From: Eutreptiella sp. 'Long Island Sound 2002' | Taxonomy: Eukaryota; Euglenozoa; Euglenophyceae; Eutreptiales; Eutreptiaceae | Direction of reading: 5' to 3' | Assembly (NCBI GenBank): GCA_964036045.1 | Contig: OZ038388.1 | Coordinates: 29,471,759 to 29,535,758 of the forward strand | Length of the DNA stretch: 64,000 nucleotides | Shown: in pieces, positions 24,801-33,312 of the stretch | Position numbering within the stretch: position 1 is the stretch's first letter | Layout: every line of letters starts with the position of its first letter | The notes under the pieces: generated by a model | What the model was told of the DNA's origin: nothing | The model's input: only the letters and a program-made list of their open reading frames with translations | The model's database searches: none | Translations under genes and position numbers: made by a program

Positions 24801-27800
24801 ACCCCACATTGCGCTCTTTCGAGCTGGCTTTGCGCGTTGTGGGGGCGGCACGAGGGCGCCCGGGGGGGGGCGCCTCCTACCTGGGTCTGGGGCGTCCAGG
24901 GTGGGGCGCTCTCCCACCCCCGACTGCCCGCCCTCTGGGCGGGCTGCCGGGGCCCACTACCCACTGGCTGTGGGAGCGGGGGGGTGCGGGCGTGGGGACC
25001 CGTCACCAGCCCCACAGCGCGCGCTCTTGCGAGCTGGCTTTGCGCGCTGTGGGGGCGGCATGAGGGTGCCCGGGGGGGGGCGCCTCTTGCCTTGGTGTGG
25101 GGCGTCCGGGGTCGGGCGCTCTCCCACACCCGACTGCCCGCCCTGTGGGCGGGCTGCCGGGGCCCACTACCCACTGGCTGTGGGTGCGGGGGGGTGCGGG
25201 CGTGGGGACCCGGCACCAACCCCACAGCGCGCGCTCTTGCGAGCTGGCTTTGCACGCTGTGGGGGCGGCACGAGGGCGCCCGGGGGGGGGCGCCTCCTGC
25301 CTGGGTGTGGGGCGTCCGGGGTCGGGCGCTCTCCCAGCCCAGACTGCCCGCCCTCTGAGCGGGCTGCCGGGGCCCACTACCCACTGGCTGTGGGTGCGGG
25401 GGGTTGCGGGCGTGCGGACCCGTCACAAACCCCACAGCGCGCGCTCTCGCGAGCTGGCTTTGCGCGCTGTGGGGGCGGCATGAGGGTGCCCGGGGGGGGC
25501 GCCTCTTGCCTTGGTGTGGGGCGTCCGGGGTCGGGCGCTTTCCCAGCCCCAACTGCCCGCCCTCTGGGCGGGCTGCCGGGGCCCACTACCCACTGGCTGT
25601 GGGAGCGGGGGGGTGCGGGCGTGGGGACCCGTCACCAGCCCCACAGCGCGCGCTCTTGCGAGCCAGCTTTGCGCGCTGTGGGGGCGGCATGAGGGTGCCC
25701 GGGGGGGGCGCCTCTTGCCTTGGTGTGGGGCGTCCAGGGTCGGGCGCTCTCCCACACCCGACTGCCCGCCCTCTGGGCGGGCTGCCGGGGCCCACGACCC
25801 ACTGGCTGTGGGTGCGGGGGGGTGCGGGCGTGGGGACCCGGCACCAACCCCACAGCGCGCGCTCTTGCGAGCTGGCTTTGCGCGCTGTGGGGGCCGCACG
25901 AGGGTGCCCGGGGGGGGGCGCCTCCTGCCTGGGTGTGGGGCGTCCGGGGTCGGGCGCTCTCCCAGCCCCGACTGCCCGCCCTCTGAGCGGGCTGCCGGGG
26001 CCCACTACCCACTGCCTGTGGGTGCGGGGGGTTGCGGGCGTGGGGACCCGTCACAAACCCCACAGCGCGCGCTCTTGCGAGCTGGCTTTGCGCGCTGTTG
26101 GGGCGGCATGAGGGTGCCCGGGGGGGGCGCTTCCTGCCTGGGTGTGGGGCGTCCGGGACCGGGCGCTCTCCCAGCCCCGACTGCCCGCCCTCTGGGCGGG
26201 CTGCCGGGGCCCACTACCCACTGGCTCTGGGTGCGGGGGGGTGCGGGCGTGGGGACCCGTCACAAACCCCACAGCGCGCGCTCTTGCGAGCTGGCTTTGC
26301 GCGCTGTGGGGGCGGCATGAGGGTGCCCGGGGGGGCGCCTCCTGCCTGGGTGTGGGGTGTCCTGGGTCGGGCGCTCTCCCACCCCCAACTGCCCGCCCTC
26401 TGGGCGGGCTGCCAGGGCCCACTACCCACTGGCTGTGGGTGCGGGGGGGTGCGGGCGTGGGGACCCGTCACAAACCCCACAGCGCGCGCTCTTGCGAGCT
26501 GGCTTTGCGTGCTGTGGGGGCGGCATGAGAATGCCCGGGGGGGGCGCCTCTTGCCTGGGTGTGGGGCGTCCGGGGTCGGGCGCTCTCCCACCCCGAACTG
26601 CCCGCCCTCTGGGCGGGCTGCCAGGGCCCACTACCCGCTGGCTGTGGGTGCCGGGGGGTGCGGGCGTGGAGACCCGTCACCAACCCCACAGCGCGCGCTC
26701 TTTCGAGCTGGCTTTGCGCGCTGTGGGGGCGGCACGAGGGCGCCCGGGGGGGGGCGCCTCCTGCCACGGTGTGGGGCGTCCGGGGTCGGGCGCTCTCCCA
26801 CCCCCAACTGCCCGCCCTCTGGGCGGGCTGCCGGGGCCCACTACCCACTGTCTGTCGGTGCGGGGGGCTGCGGGCGTGGGGACCCGTCACAAACCCCACA
26901 GCGCGCGCTCTTGCGGGCTAGCTTTGCGCGCTGTGGGGGCGGCATGAGGGTGCCCGGCGGGGCGCCTCTTGCCTGGGTGTGGGGCGCCTGGGGTCGGGCG
27001 CTCTCCCACCCCCGACTGCCCGCCCTCTGGGCGGGCTGCCGGGGCCCACTACCCACTGGCTGTGGGTGCGGGGGGGTGCGGGCGTGGGGACCCATCACCA
27101 ACCCCACAGCGCGCGCTCTTGCGAGCTGGCTTTGCGCGCTGTGGGGGCGGCATGAGGGTGCCCGGGGGGGCGCCTCCTGCCTTGGTGTGGGACGTCCGGG
27201 GTCGGGCGCTCTCCCACACCTGACTGCCCGCCCTCTGGGCGGGCTGCCGGGGCCCACTACCCTCTGGCTGTGGGTGCGGGGGCATGCGGGCGTGGGGACC
27301 TGGCACTAACCCCACAGCGCGCGCTCTTGCGAGCTGGCTTTACGCGCTGTGGGGGCGGCACGAGGGCGCCCGGGGGGGGCGCCTCCTGCCTGGGTGTGGG
27401 GCGTCCGGGCTCGGGCGCTCTCCCAGCCCCAACTGCCCGCCCTCCTGGGCGGGCTGCCGGGGCCCACTACCCACTGGCTGTGGGTGCGGGGGGCTGCGGG
27501 CGTGGGGACCCGTCATCAACCCCACGGCGCGTGCTCTTGCGAGCTGGCTTTGCGCGCTGTGGGGGCGGCATGCGGGTGCCCCGGGGGGCACCGCTTGCCT
27601 GGGTGTGGGGCATCCGGGGTCGGGCGCTCTCCCACCCCCGACTGCCCGCCCTCTGGGCGGGCTGCCGGGGCCCACTACCCACTGGCTGTGGGTGCGGGGG
27701 GACTGCGGGCGTGGGGACCCGTCACCAACCCCACAGCGCGCGCTCTTTCGAGCTGGCTTTGTGCGCTGTGGGGGCGGCACGAGGGCGCCCGGGGGGGGGC

Positions 27801-29130
27801 GCCTCCTGCCTGGGTGTGGGGCGTCCGGGGTCGGGCGCTCTCCCACCCCCGACTGCCCGCCCTCTGGGCGGGCTGCCGGGGCCCACTACCCACTGGCTGT
27901 GGGTGCGGGGGGGTGCGGGCGTGGGGACCCGTCACAAACCCCACAGCGCGAGCTCTTGCGAGCTGGCTCTACGCGCTGTGGGGGCGGCATGAGGGTGCCT
28001 GGGGTGGCGCCTCTTGCCTGGGTAGGGGGCGTCCGGGATCGGGCGCTCTCCCACCCCCAACTGCCCGCCCTCTGGGCGGGCTGCCGGGGCCCATTACCCA
28101 GTGGCTGTGGGTGCGGGGGGGTGCGGGCGTGGGGACCCGTCACCAACCCGACAGCGCGCGCTCTTTTGAGCTGGCTTTGCGCGCTGTGGGGGCGGCACGA
28201 AGGGAAGGGAGGGGGCGCCTCCTGCCTGGGTGCGGGGCGTCCGGGGTCGGGCGCTCTCCCACCCCCGACTGCCCGCCCTCTGGGCGGGCTCCCGGGGCCC
28301 ACTACCCACTGGCTGTGGGTGCGGGGGGGTGCGGGCGTGGGGACCCGTCACCGACCCCACAGCGCGCGCTCTTGCGAGCTGGCTTTGCGCGCTGTGGGGG
28401 CGGCATGAGGGTGCCCGGGGGGGCGCCCCTTGCCTGGGTGTGGGGCGTCCGGGGTCGGGCGCTCTCCCATCCCCGACTGCCCGCCCTATCGGCGGGCTGC
28501 CGGGGCCCACTACCCACTGGCTGTGGGTGCGGGGGGACTGCGGGCGTGGGGACCCGTCAGCAACCCCACAGCGCGCGCTCTTCCAAGCTGGCTTTGCGCG
28601 CTGTGGGGGCGGCATGAGGGTGCCCGGGGGGGGGCGCCTCCTGCCTGGGTGTGGGGCGTCCGGGGTCGGGCGCTCTCCCACCCCCGACTGCCCGCCCTCT
28701 GGGCGGGCTGCCGGAGCCCACTACCCACTGGCTGTGGTTGCGGGGAGGTGCGGGCGTGGGGACCCGTCACCAGCCCCACAGCGCGCGCTCTTGCGAGCTG
28801 GCTTTGCGCGGTGTGGGGGCGGCATGAGGGTGCCCGCGGAGGGCGCCTCTTGCCTTGGTGTGGGGCGTCCGGGGTCGGGCGCTCTCCCACCCCGGACTGC
28901 CCACCCTCTGGGCGGGCTGCCGGAGCCCACTACCCACTGGCTGTTGATGCGGGGGGGCACGGGCGTGGGGACCCGTCACCAACCCCACAGCGCGCCCTCT
29001 TGCGAGCTGGCTTTGCGCGCTGTGTAGGCGGCACGAGGGTGCCTGTGGGGGCAGCCTCTTGCCTGGGTGTGGGGCGTCCGGGGTCGGGCGCTCTCCCAGC
29101 CCCGACTGCCCGCCCTTCGGGCGGGCTGCC
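18850..29130 (+). repeat. 209-bp satellite array, about 50 copies
   Basis: About 50 head-to-tail units of 208-209 bp. Two far-apart landmarks 7,303 bp from each other fit 35 units. Each unit holds a perfect hairpin GCCCGCCC-TCT-GGGCGGGC and, about 35 bp on, a run of four G-tracts (GGG-TGC-GGG..-TGC-GGG-CGT-GGGG) that fits a G-quadruplex. The first units (18,850-19,250) are the most diverged and the inner ones are the most uniform. The unit is not a multiple of three, and all frames stay open on both strands only because the DNA is so poor in A and T. Long Pro/Gly/Arg/Ala-rich frames here are therefore not genes. Confidence 0.95.
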
Positions 29131-29220
29131 GGGCTGCTGTGCGTGTGCGTGCCCTGCTTGGCCAGGTTGGGCGGGCCGGCCTCCCGGGCGCGATTTGGTG
29201 CGCCTCACCTTTCCTTTGGC

Positions 29221-30706
29221 CTTTCTTGCTTCGCTCTTTGCTTGTTCGGCCCCCTCTGGGCTGGGGTTGCCCTGTTTGTGGTTATTGTTGGGTTTTTTTT
29301 TTTTTTGCTGTTGTTGCTTTTCCCCTTCTCCGCCTCGCTGCGCCCCCGTTGTGTCCTGCTTTGCGTGTTTTCCGGCCCCGGGTGCCTTGGGCGTTCGCGT
29401 CTTGTCCCCCCCCCCCCCTTCCCCCCCCCCCCCCTCTGTGCGCCCCGTTGTCTCCTGCTTTGCGTGTTTTCCGGCCTGGGGTGCCCTGGGCCTTGGCGTC
29501 TTGTTGCCCCCCCCCCCCCCCCCCGTTCCTTTTATTTGTCTTTTTTGCCCCCCCCCTCCCTGTTGTCTCTGGCGTTTCTTGCTTTCCGGTTGCCTTTGGC
29601 CTCTGCGCCCCCCCCCCCCTTTTTTTTTCTTTCTTGTCCTGGTGCTTTTTTTCCTGCTGCGCGTCTGCTGTGTGTGTTCTGGGGTGTTCTGCTGTGTGTT
29701 CCCTGTCCTGCCAGTTCGTTGTGCTGTGCGCGTCGTCTCTGCTGTTTCTGGTGGCTGGTGTTGTTGGTTCCTGGTGTCGCTGCCTTTTGTTGGGGGTCTG
29801 CTGGTGGCTCTGGTTGCCCGGCGTTGTCGTTTGGTGGTGTGTGTCGGCTCTGGTGCCCGTGTCTGGTCTCGCCGTCGCTGGGCGTCCTCCCTGTGGTGTC
29901 CAGTTCCCCTGTGCTGTGTCCTGTGGCGCTGTGCTGCCGTGTGGTGCTGTGCTGTGGTGCCCTGTCTTCTTTTTTTTTTTGTTCCTCTCCCTGCTGGTGG
30001 CGCTGGTTTCCTGTTGTTCCCCGTTGGTTCTGGGCTCCGGGCCGGTTCCGGGTCGTTTCTGTTTCTGTGCTCTGCCTGTGCGGTGCTGTGCTGGTGTGCC
30101 TGCGCCGTTGCTCTCTGTTCGGTGCTCTCTTGCCCTCGCGGGGCTGGCTGGTGTTTTGTGTTGTTGCCTGTTGTGTTTGTGTGTTTGCTGTTGGGCCTGG
30201 CTGTCCTCTGTTGTCTCCTGGTGGGTCCTGGTGGCTCCTGGTGTCGTGTCTCGGTGGCGTGCTGTGGTGTGGCCCTGGGTGCTGTGCCGCGCCGTGTTGC
30301 TGCGCCTTGTGCCGCCTGGCGTTGCGTCGTTGTGCGCTGTCTTGTTTCGTTTTGCTCCGTTTGGTGCTGCCGCGCGCTGTGTTGTGTCCTGGGGCGCTGT
30401 CCCTCGTCTTCGGGTCCTGTGCCTTCTGGCGCCGTGTTTTGTCTTGTCCCCCCGCGCTGTGTGTGTTTTGCTGTGGTGTGTCCCTGCGTGGTGTTGTTCG
30501 CCGTTGTGCTTTGTGCCGTGTGCGCCCTGGGGTGTCGTGTTGTGCGTTTCTTGTCGTCTCCACCCTGTGCGGTGTTGCTGTGTGGCCCACTCTCCCTCGG
30601 TGCCCTGCTTCCCTGTGCTGTGCCCCGTGGTGCTGTGCTGCCGCGTGGTGCCGTGGTGTCCTGTCCTGCCGCCTTGTTGGGTTTGTTTCTTGCGTGGGTG
30701 TGGTTG
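29221..30706 (+). other. Adenine desert: 1.49 kb with six A residues on the + strand
   Basis: I counted six A residues in 1,486 bases (at about 29,284, 29,534, 29,713, 29,902, 30,562 and 30,589). Between 29,903 and 30,561 there are 659 consecutive bases with none. T, G and C are all abundant, so this is not simple pyrimidine bias or a microsatellite, although poly-C and poly-T runs occur. All three stop codons need A, which explains the open frames of more than 500 codons on the + strand. Adenine returns abruptly at 30,708. Confidence 0.95.
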
Positions 30707-30787
30707 TACCTACTTGAAAAACCGCTGCACGATTTCGTAAAATATTTTTTGGTCTTTTTTTGGCTTTTGAAAATAAAATAAAATTAT

Positions 30788-32732
30788 ACACGACCGAACA
30801 CACTCGCGTGCAGCAAGACCATGTTCGCCGCTGTGCCTTACGTGCTACCCGTCGTTCTTGATGTTCTCGGCCTTGTTCTTGTGCGTGGCGTCGTGGAGCG
30901 TGTTGGTGTCCATTGCTAAGGGTTAACCGCGTTCCCCCAGGGCCGCCGTCTGAGCTGCAGGGCAAGGGGAGTGATGTGCACGAGGGTGGGGAGGGAGGTG
31001 CATGGAGAAGAAGAAGAAAAAGGCGGCAGGGCGCGACGTGAGGGGTCGTGGCGAGTTATGAAAAATTTTCGAGTTTTACGCGCTGCTCGCGACGCGTTTT
31101 TCTTTGCGCCTATAGCGAGTTAGACGACAGCAAGGACGGCGTTGGGGTCCTACGAGCGTTACGGTGCTTACGGCGTTAACTATTCACCTCTTTCGCGTCG
31201 AAACATTTTTCGTCGCGTTTTTACGCGTTTCGAAGCGCGCTTTTTGGCCTAAGCGTTTTTTATGCTAATTAGCTTTATTTTCAGCTATTCAGAAAATTTT
31301 TTCGTCGTATATTACCTATCTTTTCCTTTCGTTCTGGAACAGGGGCCCAGCGCGCGCGACGAGCTTCATCAGTTGGTTCTTCGCGCTTGCGTGGATTCGT
31401 CCATAATTATCCCATTCCTGCCTCTGCAGATATCCTCGCGAAAGCGTCGCTGAGTAGGCCGCTTTCTGGGCCGAAAAGCAGCAGCCAGGAGACTGAGCAG
31501 ATTCCAAGACCCCACCAAGGGGCAATTTCATTTCCTGACGACTCCCTTCGCCCTAAGATCAGGACAGCAGGTCGCCAGCAGGTTTTAACAACCAGAGCGG
31601 ATGTCCATACAGAGTCTGGCTTCGGGTTAGTGTCGCGCTGCGTCTTGGAGGGAGGGATGCACATGCATATGTTTTTGGCATGCTCCCAAACTAACCCAAC
31701 CAAACCACAGGAAACCCGGCAGCGCCATGAGCGCTGAGCTTTCTGTAGGAGATGTCACGAACACAGCAGCAAAAAGGCGCCAACCATGGTGAGCGCCCAT
31801 TTTTCCAGTGTGAGGGAGGCCATAGGTATTTTAAAGTAGATGCGGAAACGAAGGAAAGGCCAAGAAAAAAATCCCTTTTTCCTAAATTGCGACAGTGGTG
31901 GCCACCACAGCACAAGGGGGAAGTAAGAAAAAGTGCGTTTCCAATGCTTTGAGGCATACTCTAGTTGTATTAGAGGTGCTCCGAGCACACAGGCATTTCT
32001 ATCTTAGTATTGGCCCAACCAAAAGTGGTGATAACACATTTTGACCAATGGAACCAAACACTAAATCAGGATATGGGGTGGACCCCTTAATCCCCTATCA
32101 ATGTGAGGCAATTCATCTTTTCCTGAGTTGACTGGAAGGTGACATATCCAGGGCAGAGCCTATTGATTTATCTATGTTTTCTCATGAATTCTTAGCTATC
32201 CTAGTGGTATGCACCCTAGGGGGCTGGGCACCTCTTTTTGAGAGGTCCTGGGTTCAATTCCCGGTCAGCCTAGCTAAGTAGGAAGATCCCATGTGACATG
32301 GCAGTGACCTGATCGCCACATGCCCTGCCACCTCAGCACATATGGGACCCAAAACAAACAGTGCACATCTACTGAGATGACACTATGGAGATTGAGTGAC
32401 CATGGGGCAGTTTTCCAACTCTTTTTCCAAACCATTTCAGCTATCTTTGTGAATATGCAATCCGATTTGCCCTGAGTTGCAGTTTCTGTGAATATTCTAA
32501 CATCTTTCACTGTTTACACTGCAGCCCTTCATGCTTTGATCCTGGTTCTCTTCTACTTGCTTATCTCTGGTTTGGGCTATCCTGGATTGGTTGTATGTCA
32601 GCAAATGAAACATTTTACTCATCAAAAACAAGCAGCAGGAAGCCCTACACCAGCAGCAAGCAGCAGGAGAGGCACAACAAACACACAGTGTTGAAATCAC
32701 TCTAAAACTTTCTACAGGTCTTCGGGTAGAAA
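30788..32732. other. Unassigned region between G1 and the inverted repeat
   Basis: No supported gene. At 31,000-31,260 there are many CGCG/ACGCGT motifs and T-runs. The open frame at 31,387-31,737 (116 codons) has no recognisable domain. CAG-rich DNA lies at 32,620-32,680. The tRNA-like module at 32,191-32,278 is the only structured item. Confidence 0.4.
32191..32278 (+). ncRNA. tRNA-like module with Pol III A/B-box motifs (possible SINE head)
   Basis: A box-A-like CCTAGTGGTATGC (about 32,200-32,212) is followed by a perfect B box GGTTCAATTCC (32,251-32,261). A T-arm can form (CTGGG, seven-base loop, CCCGG). A perfect five-pair arm ACCTC-TTTTTGA-GAGGT sits before it, either an anticodon arm reading UUU or the long variable arm of a class II tRNA. 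The sequence CTTAGCT at 32,191 is complementary to AGCTAAG at 32,272-32,278, but this stem is out of register with the T-arm and the D-arm does not pair. A tRNA-derived repeat is more likely than a working tRNA. Confidence 0.4.
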
Positions 32733-32780
32733 ATAATACACTGTCCTCTAACCGAACCGCAAGCAAGCAAACTTAAGGAC
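32733..32780 (+). repeat. Outermost part of the left inverted-repeat arm, cut off by the chromovirus
   Basis: This sequence matches the reverse complement of 56,838-56,885 (TGTCCTCTAACC, then GCAAGCAAGC). It continues without a gap into 49,219 when the retrotransposon and one copy of its target duplication are removed. It ends with the AGGAC target site (32,776-32,780). Confidence 0.75.
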
Positions 32781-33312
32781 TGTAAGTGCGGCTAGCCCCA
32801 TCTGCTCAGATTTTCAGACATTCTGCCCAGATTGGCTACATTTTGGTCATTTTCTTTGCTTCGGCGGAATCGCCGCCTCGCAGCTCAGTCTCAGGATATT
32901 TCCTATATATTTCTGATATGCCGGATTTGATTCCGCGGTCCATTTCCCGTAAATCCGCCGCGTTCCGCTATTTTAGCTGGAATCGCCATTTGCCGCTGAC
33001 GCGCGCTCGCGGGCCAGATCGGCCAAACATTTTTACATAATTGGATTATTTAAATCTTTTCAGACAGTTTTGGACACTCAGATGTATTTAGAATAATTCG
33101 CATCAATTTTCTTCATAGACTGGGATTTTCTGCCGGACCACAATCAGCATGGACCTTGCTTCTGTTGTCGCTGCTCTCGCCTCCGTTGGTGTTCGAGTAT
33201 CCGGTTCTACCCCCAATAACAACATCCAGGGAGACTCCTCGCGTGCCTGCCCCACTGGTCTTGCCGGCCCCGAGCCCTCCGGCACCCTCAACGACCCAGG
33301 GCAGCACTTTCA
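32781..33312 (+). repeat. Chromovirus 5' LTR (532 bp, TG...CA)
   Basis: It starts TGTAAGTGCGG and ends ACTTTCA. It is identical to the LTR at 48,682-49,213 except for one T/C difference in the stretch after TTTTGGTCATTT. It contains a TATA-like element (32,904-32,910), a four-codon upstream ORF (33,082-33,096) and the likely Gag start codon (33,149). Confidence 0.95.
32904..32910 (+). promoter_or_regulatory. TATA-like element in the LTR U3 region
   Basis: TATATAT lies 123 bp into the LTR and recurs at about 48,805 in the 3' copy. If it sets transcription about 30 bp downstream, the Gag AUG at 33,149 would be inside the transcript. No experimental support. Confidence 0.4.

Larger units (their letters stand above)
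17994..30787 (+). mobile_element. GC-rich repeat element G1 (head, 209-bp satellite, adenine-poor tract, A-rich tail)
   Basis: The unit is inferred from its head (17,994-18,850), which matches the reverse complement of 62,470-63,346, so the same head exists elsewhere in the window with a different body. It begins with three GAGGTTT repeats. The body is the tandem array, then a tract almost free of A, then an AT-rich tail (30,714-30,787) with AATAAA-like runs, which may be a polyadenylated 3' end. No reverse transcriptase or transposase is recognisable. It could be a non-autonomous retroelement or a satellite-bearing segment; the class is undetermined. Confidence 0.45.

Noticed and set aside
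18264-29130. Many long open frames on both strands across the satellite (up to several hundred codons, Pro/Gly/Arg/Ala-rich).
   Set aside because: They translate a 209-bp repeat in rotating frames (209 is not a multiple of three). All frames stay open because the DNA has very little A and T. No domain is visible.
18850-29130. CRISPR-like regular repeats.
   Set aside because: Units are contiguous 209-bp tandem copies without unique spacers, in eukaryotic DNA.
28430-30781. Open frames of 783, 557 and 552 codons through the adenine-poor tract, and a 477-codon frame opposite (29,532-30,965).
   Set aside because: Stop codons on the + strand require A, which is absent; the antisense frame is open for similar compositional reasons. 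The products are low-complexity Cys/Leu/Val or Gln/Arg/Thr runs without family features.
31387-31737. A 116-codon frame in the unassigned region.
   Set aside because: No domain, no neighbour context and ordinary length for random sequence.
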